From Mycobacterium sp. E3198 (GTDB lineage: Bacteria; Actinomycetota; Actinomycetes; Mycobacteriales; Mycobacteriaceae), in contig NZ_LZIS01000214.1 of the NCBI RefSeq assembly GCF_001667015.1, positions 1-34,041 on the forward strand: 34,041 nucleotides of DNA, read 5' to 3'. Under the pieces are notes generated by a model. That model had not been told where the DNA came from. It saw only the letters and a program-made list of their open reading frames with translations, and did not search any database. How positions within the stretch are numbered: the first letter of the stretch is position 1; each line of letters opens with the position of its first letter. Of the stretch, positions 22,516 through 29,859 are shown one piece after another. The position numbers and the translations under genes are program-made.

Positions 22516-22928
22516 CCGAAACCAAGCCGCGCGCCGCGTTCGCTGAGGACGGCGGCGCGACCGATCCCGCGATCCGTTTCGTTGTCCTGGCGCTGCTGGC
22601 CGTCGATGGGATCCTGTCGGCACTCGCCGGCGCGCTGCTGCTGCCTTCCTATCTCGGCTCGATTCCGTTCCCCATCAGCGGGCTGCTCAGCGGACTGCTC
22701 AACGCGGCGTTGGTCTGGGCCGCCGCGCAGTGGACCAAATCCGCGCGGGTGGCCGCCCTGCCGCTGTGGACCTGGCTGCTCACGGTCGCGGTGATGAGCA
22801 TGGGCGGGCCCGCCGACGACGTCATCCTGGGCGGGCGGGGGCTGCTGGCCTACGGGGCCCTGCTGCTGATCGCGCTGGGCGTGGCGCCGCCCGCGTGGGT
22901 GTTGTGGCGGCGCGGCCACGAGCGCTGA
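22467..22928 (+). CDS. Small integral membrane protein (Rv1171-like)
   Basis: A protein of 153 residues from GTG 22467, or 138 from CTG 22512. Four hydrophobic segments are visible: RFVVLALLAVDGILSALAG, an LSGLLNAALVWAAAQW segment, WTWLLTVAVMSMG and AYGALLLIALGVAPPAWVL, so it is a four-helix membrane protein with a cytosolic N-terminus rich in charged residues. Position between mshB and a PE gene matches Rv1171. The N-terminal stretch upstream of TETKPRAAFAEDGG is the translated overlap with the 35-residue ORF and does not look like protein, which favours CTG 22512 with the CTGA overlap. Function is unknown. Its stop lies 9 nt from the stop of the convergent PE gene. Confidence 0.8.
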   Translation: MGHRLDTLQHRQRSDLTETKPRAAFAEDGGATDPAIRFVVLALLAVDGILSALAGALLLPSYLGSIPFPISGLLSGLLNAALVWAAAQWTKSARVAALPLWTWLLTVAVMSMGGPADDVILGGRGLLAYGALLLIALGVAPPAWVLWRRGHER

Positions 22929-22937
22929 CAGGCCGCG

Positions 22938-24038
22938 TTACGGGAAGAACGGCGGCAGCGGCGGGAGCGGCGGCAGGAAGCTCAGGAACCAGTTGATCTC
23001 GGTCTGGATGAAGTAGTTGATCGACGCCGTGGTGGCGTTGATGAAGTTGTTCAGCCCCTGGGCAAAGGTGATGGTGCCGCCCAGCCAGTCCAGGAGGTTG
23101 AACAGGCCGCTCTGCACCATGGGCTCGAAGAGGTTGTAGAAGTACATGATCTGCGGTGCCACTATCCAGCCGATCCAGGGCAGCCAGCCCGCCGCGTAGG
23201 AGGCCAGCTCGAAGCCGTACTGCACGTACGGCTCGATCAGCAGGTAGGCGTTCTCGATCGATTGGGCGATCGGAGCAAACGCGTTCGCCGCAGACACCGC
23301 CGCGGCGTTGGTGACGGCGGCCGGTGCGAGCAGGGCACTGGCCGCGGTCAGAGCCCGCAGGCCTCCGGTGGGCCCCAGCAGCAGCGCGGCGGCCTGGCCG
23401 ACGCCGCCGAACAGCCCGGCGCCGCCCAGCAGATTGGCGGAGCCCGCCACGACGCTCTCGACCTCGGTCATCGCACCGGACACGGCGTTGACGGCCGCCC
23501 CGGACACGGCGTTGATGGCCGCCCCGGCCTGACCCGCGATCGCCTGGGCGCCGCCGCCGAGCAGCCCGGCGCCGAGCAGCCCCGCGCCCCCGCCACCCAG
23601 GAAACTGGTGGAGCCCGCCACGGCGCTCTCGACCTGGTTCACCGCACCGGACACGGCTCCGCCGGCCACCACGGCCGCACCGGCGGCGCCGGTGGTACCG
23701 CCGCCGCCCAGCAGCGTCGCGGCGGGGGCGTTCACCGCGGCGGCGAGGTTCTGTGCCGCGTCGGCCTCGGCGGCCGCATACGCGCCGGCGCCGGCGCTCA
23801 ACGTCTGGACGAACTGGTTGTGAAACCCGGCGATTTGCGCGCTGATCTGCTGGTAGCCCAGCCCGTGCTCGGACAGAAACGCCGCGACCTGCGCCGATAC
23901 CTGGTCGGCGGCGGCCGCGGCCACCGCGCTGGTCGGGAGTGCCGCCGCACTGTTGGCCGTGCTGAGGGTCGATCCGACGCCGGACAGGTCCGAAGCCGCT
24001 GCGGCCAGCGCCTCCGGGTCGGCGAATAGGAACGACAT
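22938..24038 (-). CDS. PE family protein (Rv1172c/PE12 position)
   Basis: A protein of 366 residues from ATG 24038, with AGAGAGGTG upstream. Residues 1-95 are a PE domain starting MSFLFADPEALAAAASDLSG and ending with YAAAE at 87-91, exactly the spacing of the other PE protein in this window. The middle is Gly/Ala-rich and contains an imperfect direct repeat (AVSGAVNQVESAVAGS and AVSGAMTEVESVVAGS). The C-terminal 110 residues are aromatic and hydrophobic (LIEPYVQYGFELASY, WLPWIGWIVAPQIMYFYNLF) and end in Pro-rich LPPLPPLPPFFP. No PPE partner is adjacent. Its place next to fbiC corresponds to PE12; the M. tuberculosis protein is shorter as I recall. Confidence 0.9.
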   Translation of the reverse strand: MSFLFADPEALAAAASDLSGVGSTLSTANSAAALPTSAVAAAAADQVSAQVAAFLSEHGLGYQQISAQIAGFHNQFVQTLSAGAGAYAAAEADAAQNLAAAVNAPAATLLGGGGTTGAAGAAVVAGGAVSGAVNQVESAVAGSTSFLGGGGAGLLGAGLLGGGAQAIAGQAGAAINAVSGAAVNAVSGAMTEVESVVAGSANLLGGAGLFGGVGQAAALLLGPTGGLRALTAASALLAPAAVTNAAAVSAANAFAPIAQSIENAYLLIEPYVQYGFELASYAAGWLPWIGWIVAPQIMYFYNLFEPMVQSGLFNLLDWLGGTITFAQGLNNFINATTASINYFIQTEINWFLSFLPPLPPLPPFFP

Positions 24039-24265
24039 CTAACACCTCTCTGGGATACGACGGATGGTAACGCGGTCGCCGCTGGTTAGCGGGCAAGTCC
24101 GCCAAACCCACAGCAAAGGGCCCGCGGCTGCGGCCGCGGGGCCCGGGACGTCGGCGGCGGAATGGCCGCAGCCTGGCGCTACTGTTGCGCGTATGGCACC
24201 GTTGCCCAAGGTTTCACAGGTTGGGCCGGGCGGATGAAATTCGATCGTGGGGAAGTTACACCAAC
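24039..24265 (+). promoter_or_regulatory. fbiC leader: hairpin and two chained upstream ORFs
   Basis: A GC-rich hairpin lies at 24118-24144 (GGGCCCGCGG paired with CCGCGGGGCCC, one bulge). TACTGT (24180-24185) ends 7 nt before ATG 24193, so a leaderless mRNA would begin with a 14-codon ORF (MAPLPKVSQVGPGG) ending at TGA 24235-24237. That stop overlaps ATG 24234 (ATGA) of a 13-codon ORF (MKFDRGEVTPTCH), which ends at 24275, 10 nt inside fbiC in another frame. fbiC's own site is GGGGAAG about 9 nt before GTG 24266. Confidence 0.5.
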
Positions 24266-26869
24266 GTGCCACTGACACCGGGAACACCGGAGCCTCTGGA
24301 GCCCGTAGCCTTGCCCAGCCCCCTGGTTCCGGCTGCGGCCGCACCGAAGGCCGGCGCGTCGGCGCTGCGGCGCGTCCTGCGGCGGGCCCGCGACGGGGTC
24401 GCCCTGAACCTCGACGAGTCGGCCGTCGCGATGACGGCGCGCGGCGATGACCTCGCCGATCTGTGCGCGAGCGCGGCGCGGGTGCGCGACGCGGGACTCG
24501 AGTCGGCCGGCCGGCGCGGGGCGGGCGGCCGGCTGCCCATCAGCTATTCGCGCAAGGTGTTCATTCCGGTCACCCACCTGTGCCGCGACACCTGCCATTA
24601 CTGCACCTTCGTCACCGTCCCCGGCAAACTGCGGGCCCGGGGCGCCGGCATGTATATGGAGCCCGACGAGATCGTCGACATCGCCCGCCGCGGGGCCGAA
24701 CTGGGTTGCAAGGAGGCGCTGTTCACCCTCGGTGACCGCCCCGAGGACCGGTGGCCGCAGGCGCGGGACTGGCTCGACCAACGGGGCTACGACTCCACCC
24801 TGTCGTACGTCCGGGCGATGGCCATCCGGGTACTGGAGGAGACCGGGCTGCTGCCGCACCTGAACCCCGGCGTGATGAGCTGGTCGGAGATGTCGCGGCT
24901 CAAGCCGGTGGCACCGTCGATGGGCATGATGCTCGAGACCACGTCGCGGCGGCTGTTCGAGACGAAAGGGCTTGCGCACTACGGCAGCCCGGACAAGGAC
25001 CCGGCGGTTCGGCTGCGCGCGCTGACCGACGCCGGGCGGTTGTCCATTCCCTTCACCACCGGGCTGCTCGTCGGCATCGGCGAGACACTGCCCGAACGCG
25101 CGGACACCTTGCTGGCGATCCGCAAGTCGCACAAGGAGTTCGGGCACGTCCAGGAAGTGATCGTACAGAACTTCCGGGCCAAGGAGCACACCGCGATGGC
25201 CGCCGTTCCCGACGCCGGGATCGAGGACTACCTGGCGACCGTCGCGGTCGCGCGGTTGGTGCTCGGGCCGGGCATGCGCATCCAGGCGCCGCCCAACCTG
25301 GTGTCGCGGGAGGAGTGCCTGGCGCTGATCGGCGCCGGCGTCGACGACTGGGGCGGCGTCTCACCCCTGACCCCCGACCACGTCAACCCCGAACGGCCGT
25401 GGCCCGCCCTGGACGAGCTGGCGGCGATCACCGCCGAGGCCGGATACGACCTGGTGCAGCGGTTGACCGCACAGCCCAAGTACGTTCAGGCGGGGGCGGC
25501 CTGGATCGACCCGCGGGTGTCCGGACACGTTGCGGCGCTGGCCGATCCGGCCACGGGACTGGCCCGCGACGTCAACCCGGTCGGCATGCCGTGGCAGGAG
25601 CCCGACGACGTGGGGTCCGCCGGGCGGGTCGACCTGCACGCGGCGATCGATACCGACGGCCGCAACACCGAGGCACGCAGCGACCTCGACAGCGCGTTCG
25701 GTGACTGGGAATCGATCCGTGCCCGCGTCCACGAGCTGGGCGCGCAGGGCGCCAAAGCGCCGGAACGCCTAGACACCGACGTGCTCGCCGCCCTGCGATC
25801 GGCCGAACGTGATCCCGCCGGCTGCACCGACGACGAGTACCTGGCGTTGGCGACGGCCGATGGGCCCGCACTGGATGCGGTTGCGGCGCTGGCGGATTCG
25901 CTGCGGCGCGACGTCGTCGGCGACGACGTGACCTTCGTGGTGAACCGGAATATCAACTTCACCAACATCTGCTACACCGGCTGCCGGTTCTGCGCCTTCG
26001 CGCAGCGCAAGGGCGACGCCGACGCGTATTCGCTGTCGGTCGAGGAGGTGGCCGATCGCGCCTGGGAGGCGCACGTCGAGGGCGCCACCGAGGTGTGCAT
26101 GCAGGGCGGGATCGATCCCGAGTTGCCGGTGACCGGGTACGCCGAGCTGGTGCGCGCCGTCAAGGCCCGCGTGCCGTCGATGCACGTGCACGCTTTTTCC
26201 CCGATGGAGATCGCCAACGGGGTGACCAAGAGCGGGTTGAGCATTCGCGAGTGGCTGATCAGCCTGCGCGAAGCGGGCTTGGACACCATCCCGGGCACCG
26301 CCGCCGAAATTTTGGACGACGAGGTGCGCTGGGTGCTCACCAAGGGCAAGCTGCCGACGTCGATGTGGATCGAGATCGTCAGCACCGCACACGAGGTGGG
26401 TCTGCGGTCGTCGTCGACGATGATGTACGGCCACGTCGACAGCCCGCGGCACTGGGTCGGCCATCTCAACGTGCTGCGCGAGATCCAGGACCGCACCGGC
26501 GGTTTCACCGAGTTCGTGCCGTTGCCGTTCGTGCACCAGAGTTCGCCGCTGTACCTGGCCGGCGCGGCGCGGCCGGGGCCCACCCACCGCGACAACCGTG
26601 CGGTGCACGCCCTGGCGCGGATCATGTTGCACGGCCGCATATCCCACATCCAGACCAGCTGGGTCAAGCTTGGAGTCGAGCGCACCCGCGTGATGCTCAA
26701 CGGCGGCGCCAACGACCTGGGCGGCACGCTGATGGAGGAGACCATCTCGCGGATGGCCGGTTCCGAACACGGGTCGTCGAAGACAGTGGCGGAGCTGGCC
26801 GCGATCGCCGAGGGGATCGGCCGCCCGGCGCGCCAGCGCACCACCACCTACGCGCCGCTCGCGGCGTAA
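24266..26869 (+). CDS. fbiC: FbiC, 7,8-didemethyl-8-hydroxy-5-deazariboflavin (FO) synthase
   Basis: A protein of 867 residues, a fusion of CofG and CofH. It makes the FO chromophore of coenzyme F420 from tyrosine and 5-amino-6-ribitylaminouracil by two radical-SAM reactions. Both Cx3Cx2C clusters are present: CRDTCHYC (Cys106, 110, 113) in the N-terminal CofG half and CYTGCRFC (Cys569, 573, 576) in the C-terminal CofH half. Other strong segments include GVMSWSEMSRLKPVAPSMGM and MQGGIDPELPVTGYAEL. The chosen GTG 24266 has a ribosome site; the frame is open to 24185, but that part does not resemble the family. F420 supports mycobacterial redox metabolism and activation of nitroimidazole drugs. 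The following gene begins within 31 nt and may be cotranscribed. Confidence 0.97.
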   Translation: MPLTPGTPEPLEPVALPSPLVPAAAAPKAGASALRRVLRRARDGVALNLDESAVAMTARGDDLADLCASAARVRDAGLESAGRRGAGGRLPISYSRKVFIPVTHLCRDTCHYCTFVTVPGKLRARGAGMYMEPDEIVDIARRGAELGCKEALFTLGDRPEDRWPQARDWLDQRGYDSTLSYVRAMAIRVLEETGLLPHLNPGVMSWSEMSRLKPVAPSMGMMLETTSRRLFETKGLAHYGSPDKDPAVRLRALTDAGRLSIPFTTGLLVGIGETLPERADTLLAIRKSHKEFGHVQEVIVQNFRAKEHTAMAAVPDAGIEDYLATVAVARLVLGPGMRIQAPPNLVSREECLALIGAGVDDWGGVSPLTPDHVNPERPWPALDELAAITAEAGYDLVQRLTAQPKYVQAGAAWIDPRVSGHVAALADPATGLARDVNPVGMPWQEPDDVGSAGRVDLHAAIDTDGRNTEARSDLDSAFGDWESIRARVHELGAQGAKAPERLDTDVLAALRSAERDPAGCTDDEYLALATADGPALDAVAALADSLRRDVVGDDVTFVVNRNINFTNICYTGCRFCAFAQRKGDADAYSLSVEEVADRAWEAHVEGATEVCMQGGIDPELPVTGYAELVRAVKARVPSMHVHAFSPMEIANGVTKSGLSIREWLISLREAGLDTIPGTAAEILDDEVRWVLTKGKLPTSMWIEIVSTAHEVGLRSSSTMMYGHVDSPRHWVGHLNVLREIQDRTGGFTEFVPLPFVHQSSPLYLAGAARPGPTHRDNRAVHALARIMLHGRISHIQTSWVKLGVERTRVMLNGGANDLGGTLMEETISRMAGSEHGSSKTVAELAAIAEGIGRPARQRTTTYAPLAA

Positions 26870-26899
26870 TTGTCACCAGCCCCGGGTATACCGGAGGCC

Positions 26900-27664
26900 G
26901 TGAAGCGACACATCGACCACGACCGATTCCCGGAGTGGCGGCCGTTCTGCGACGCGGTGCAGCAGCGCCGGCCCGACACGGGCACCTGGTGCGAAGCCTG
27001 GACAATCCGCGACGTCGTCATCCACCAGGCCGGAAACGCCGAAGAGCTCGCCCGGGTGCTGCAAGCGCACCTGGAGGGGGCGCCGGTCGGCACGCGGGGC
27101 TTCGAGGAGCGGGAGGGGCCGCTGCGCGCACTCGGCGACGCGGAGCTGTGGGACGCGCTGCAGGAGCGGATGGCCACGCTGAACAACGTCGCGTCGGCCG
27201 CGGACCCAGTGCCCGCGGACACGGACGTCGCGTGGACCGGTCGCACCATGAAGGTGCCGTGGTTCGCCGAGCACATGCGCGAAGAACTCGTCCTGCACGG
27301 GTGGGACATCACCGGTGACGACGCGGCGGCCCGGGCGCGGCTGTCCGAGCCGTGGATGACCACGCACAGCGTCACCGCGGTCGGGCGTCCGCTGCTGGCC
27401 AAGGGCGCCAAGGGATTACGCGCGGGTGAGCGGATCGAAGGCCGGCTGCGGGTGCCCGGTGCCGACGACGTCGTCGTCACCGCCGACGCCGAACACACCG
27501 ACATCGGAATGGCCGGGCCCGAAGGCCCGGCCACCCTGGAAACCGATGCCGCCGCGCGGGTCCTACTGCTGTGGGGCCGTCGACCCGGAGACCCTTCGCG
27601 GATCTGCAGCGACGCCGGACCCGAAACCCTGGGCCAACTGCGCCGCCTGCTCAGCGGCTACTGA
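26900..27664 (+). CDS. Maleylpyruvate isomerase-like mycothiol-dependent enzyme family protein
   Basis: About 254 residues from GTG 26900 (TTG 26870, right after the fbiC stop, is an alternative). The N-terminal DinB-like domain has WCEAWTIRDVVIHQAGNAEE and later HMREELVLHGWDI, giving the His plus E-x3-H metal ligands and the conserved WD seen in mycothiol-dependent maleylpyruvate isomerase. The C-terminal MDMPI-C-like part follows (GERIEGRLRVPGADDVVVT, ARVLLLWGRRPGD). It probably uses mycothiol as a cofactor; the substrate is unknown. It sits 3' of fbiC on the same strand and converges on the TB8.4-like gene with a 6-nt gap. Confidence 0.87.
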   Translation: MKRHIDHDRFPEWRPFCDAVQQRRPDTGTWCEAWTIRDVVIHQAGNAEELARVLQAHLEGAPVGTRGFEEREGPLRALGDAELWDALQERMATLNNVASAADPVPADTDVAWTGRTMKVPWFAEHMREELVLHGWDITGDDAAARARLSEPWMTTHSVTAVGRPLLAKGAKGLRAGERIEGRLRVPGADDVVVTADAEHTDIGMAGPEGPATLETDAAARVLLLWGRRPGDPSRICSDAGPETLGQLRRLLSGY

Positions 27665-27670
27665 AATCGG

Positions 27671-28006
27671 TCAGTAGTTGTTGCAGCTGCCGGCCACCGA
27701 CAGCACGTCGTTGAAGTACGGCGCGGCCTGCGGCATGGCCTGGATCTGCTGCGCCATCTGCAAGCGCTTCGGCGGCGGCGAGGCCAGGAACTGGTGCAGG
27801 TAACTCACCGCGATCGGCGACGCGTTCAACTGCGCGGCGGCAGCCGGGTCCGTCGCGTTCAGCGCGGCCATCACCTGGCCGTAGTTGCAGGTCGTGTTGA
27901 CGACCGGGTCCAGGGGATCTGCGGATGCGATCCCGGAGCCAGCAGTCAACGCGAACGCCACGCCGCCAACGGCAGCGGCCAATTTGGTCAACGACAGCCT
28001 TGCCAT
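27671..28006 (-). CDS. Secreted low-molecular-weight antigen, TB8.4-like (haemophore-like family)
   Basis: A protein of 111 residues from ATG 28006, with GGGAAGGTG upstream. A signal peptide is clear: MARLSLTKLAAAVGGVAFAL, cleaved near GIASA/DPLDP. The mature 80-residue protein contains DPVVNTTCNYGQVMAALNAT and ends FNDVLSVAGSCNNY, so two cysteines probably form a disulfide across a helical fold. This matches TB8.4 (Rv1174c), a T-cell antigen of M. tuberculosis with a fold like the DUF732-type haemophores. The frame is open to 28135, but the signal peptide fixes the start. In M. tuberculosis it likewise follows fbiC. Confidence 0.93.
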   Translation of the reverse strand: MARLSLTKLAAAVGGVAFALTAGSGIASADPLDPVVNTTCNYGQVMAALNATDPAAAAQLNASPIAVSYLHQFLASPPPKRLQMAQQIQAMPQAAPYFNDVLSVAGSCNNY

Positions 28007-28396
28007 CTGTGGACACCTTCCCCATTCAATGCACCGTCTGAAAACGGCGACGACATCTGCCCAACGGTTGCCGTCTGCGGTCGAGGCTACCAGGCCCCGT
28101 GGGCTTTCATCCTCGCAACCGTTATCGCACAGCAAGCTCTAATCGTAACTATTCGCAGGTCAGCAGCGTTCGGAGGATGTTCGCCGTGAGTGAACGCGGG
28201 CCGGGGCGCGGCCCGGGCGCTCGGCGCCGCGCGCGCCGGCGCGCTTTGCGTCCCCGTGTTGCATGCCAAGTGGTTGACGTGTATGTGCAACGTCTAGTAT
28301 CAGTAACCGAAAGCTTTCGCCGAAGCGGCCGAAGCGCCGCGGCGAGCCGAACAGCAGCCCACACGCAGTACATGGACAGAGCTGGAGGAGACGTCT
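28007..28396 (+). promoter_or_regulatory. 390-nt intergenic region with candidate fdxC promoter
   Basis: TTGACG (28274-28279) and TAGTAT (28295-28300), 15 nt apart, form a SigA-like promoter about 90 nt before fdxC. GGAGGAG precedes the fdxC start. Between 28195 and 28255 the DNA is extremely GC-rich and self-complementary (GGGCC near 28198 can pair with GGCCC near 28212). In M. tuberculosis this interval holds fadH and Rv1176c, as I recall; no remnant of either is recognisable here. Confidence 0.5.
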
Positions 28397-28723
28397 GTGA
28401 CGTACACGATCGCCGAACCCTGCGTCGACATCAAAGACAAGGCATGCATCGAGGAATGCCCGGTCGACTGCATCTACGAGGGCGCCCGGATGCTGTACAT
28501 CCATCCCGATGAATGCGTCGACTGCGGGGCGTGCGAGCCGGTCTGCCCCGTCGAAGCGATCTATTACGAAGACGACGTGCCCGAGCAGTGGGGCCAGTAC
28601 ACGCAGATCAACGCCGACTTCTTCGTCGAGCTGGGGTCGCCGGGCGGCGCCGCGAAGGTCGGCTTGACCGAGAACGACCCGCAGGTGGTCAAGGACCTGC
28701 CGCCGCAGGGCGAAGGCGAGTAA
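28397..28723 (+). CDS. fdxC: 7Fe ferredoxin FdxC
   Basis: A protein of 108 residues, a low-potential electron carrier with one [3Fe-4S] and one [4Fe-4S] cluster. Cysteines are at 9, 17, 21, 25, 40, 43, 46 and 50: C9-x7-C17 plus Cys50 for the 3Fe cluster, and Cys21, 40, 43, 46 for the 4Fe cluster, with Cys25 as the spare, the same layout as Azotobacter FdI-type ferredoxins. The start is GTG 28397, after GGAGGAG. The acidic C-terminus (LPPQGEGE) is typical. It probably serves P450s or other oxidoreductases. It is 41 nt before the aminotransferase gene on the same strand and probably cotranscribed, as in M. tuberculosis Rv1177-Rv1178. Confidence 0.97.
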   Translation: MTYTIAEPCVDIKDKACIEECPVDCIYEGARMLYIHPDECVDCGACEPVCPVEAIYYEDDVPEQWGQYTQINADFFVELGSPGGAAKVGLTENDPQVVKDLPPQGEGE

Positions 28724-28764
28724 GCGGGCCGGTGCTGCACAGGCCCGACCGGGACCGGCCGGCA

Positions 28765-29850
28765 GTGTCGGCGTCCCTGCCGGAGTTTCCCTGGGATACC
28801 TTGGCCGACGCGAAGGCGCTGGCCGCGGCCCACCCGGACGGAATCGTCGACCTGTCCGTCGGCACCCCGGTCGACCCGGTCGCAACCCTGATTTCCGACG
28901 CCTTGGCGGCCGCCGGTTCGGCGCCGGGCTATCCGGCCACCGCCGGCACCGAGCGCCTGCGCGCATCGGCGGCGGCCGCACTGGCGCGCCGCTACGGCAT
29001 CACCGGGCTGGCCGAGGCGGCCGTGCTGCCGGTGATCGGCAGCAAGGAACTCATCGCGTGGCTGCCGACGCTGCTGGGCCTGGGCCCCGCGGACGTGGTC
29101 GTGGTGCCGGAGCTGGCTTACCCGACGTATGACGTCGGGGCGCGGCTGGCCGGGGCAGAGGTGTTGCGCGCGGATTCGCTGACCCAGGTGGGGCCGCGGT
29201 CCCCGGCGCTGTTCTACCTGAATTCGCCGAGCAATCCGACCGGACGCGTGCTCGGCGTCGAGCACCTGCGCAAGGTCGTCGGGTGGGCACGGGACCGCGG
29301 CGTAATCGTGGCCTCCGACGAGTGCTACCTGGGCTTGGGCTGGGAGGCCCAACCGCTCTCGGTGCTGCATCCCTCGGTCTGCGACGGCGACCACACCGGG
29401 CTGCTGGCGATCCACTCGCTGTCGAAGACCTCGTCGCTGGCCGGCTATCGGGCCGGTTTCGTCGCCGGCGACGCGGGGCTGGTCGACGAGCTGCTGGCCG
29501 TGCGCAAACACGCCGGGATGATGGTGCCGACGCCGGTGCAGGCGGCCATGGTGGCCGCCCTCGACGACGATGCCCACGAGCAGGTGCAGCGCGGGCGCTA
29601 CGAACGGCGGCGGGCCGCTTTGTTGCCCGCGCTGCGTGCGGCCGGTTTTGCCGTCGACCATTCCGAGGCGGGCCTGTACCTGTGGGCCACCCGCGGCGAG
29701 CCCTGCCGGGACAGCGTCGCGTGGCTGGCCGGCCGCGGTGTCCTGGTGGCGCCCGGCGATTTCTACGGCCCGGGCGGCGCCCAGCATGTGCGGGTCGCGC
29801 TGACCGCCACCGACGAACGTATCGCCGCCGCGGTGCAGCGCCTCTCCTAG
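28765..29850 (+). CDS. PLP-dependent aminotransferase, probable N-succinyldiaminopimelate transaminase type
   Basis: A protein of 361 residues, class I/II fold. Signatures: LNSPSNPTG (substrate and PLP contacts), ASDECYLGLGW (Asp and Tyr of PLP binding) and HSLSKTSSLAGYRAGF with the Schiff-base Lys221. It matches the actinobacterial DapC group (TIGR03539 type), which converts N-succinyl-2-amino-6-ketopimelate to succinyl-LL-DAP in lysine and peptidoglycan synthesis, and corresponds to Rv1178. The M. tuberculosis enzyme characterised as DapC is a different gene (Rv0858c), so the role here may overlap or differ. GTG 28765 gives the expected length; GTG 28732 is an alternative. Its stop codon forms part of the next gene's -10. 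Confidence 0.9.
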   Translation: MSASLPEFPWDTLADAKALAAAHPDGIVDLSVGTPVDPVATLISDALAAAGSAPGYPATAGTERLRASAAAALARRYGITGLAEAAVLPVIGSKELIAWLPTLLGLGPADVVVVPELAYPTYDVGARLAGAEVLRADSLTQVGPRSPALFYLNSPSNPTGRVLGVEHLRKVVGWARDRGVIVASDECYLGLGWEAQPLSVLHPSVCDGDHTGLLAIHSLSKTSSLAGYRAGFVAGDAGLVDELLAVRKHAGMMVPTPVQAAMVAALDDDAHEQVQRGRYERRRAALLPALRAAGFAVDHSEAGLYLWATRGEPCRDSVAWLAGRGVLVAPGDFYGPGGAQHVRVALTATDERIAAAVQRLS

Positions 29851-29853
29851 GCT
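29848..29853 (+). promoter_or_regulatory. -10 hexamer TAGGCT overlapping the aminotransferase stop codon
   Basis: The aminotransferase TAG stop (29848-29850) is the first half of TAGGCT, which ends 6 nt before GTG 29860, a leaderless arrangement. The transporter may therefore have its own promoter despite the 9-nt gap. Confidence 0.5.
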
Positions 29854-29859
29854 TAGCCC

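Noticed and set aside
22938..24038. PE-PPE gene pair
   Set aside because: Neither PE gene in the window has an adjacent PPE reading frame on its strand.
24118..24144. Terminator between the PE gene and fbiC
   Set aside because: These genes diverge, so no transcript ends there, and no U-tract follows the GC hairpin.
28177..28512. ORF with GGAGGA upstream of GTG 28186, ending inside fdxC
   Set aside because: It overlaps fdxC by 116 nt in another frame, and its product is an Arg/Pro/Gly low-complexity sequence; the ribosome-site match is probably chance.
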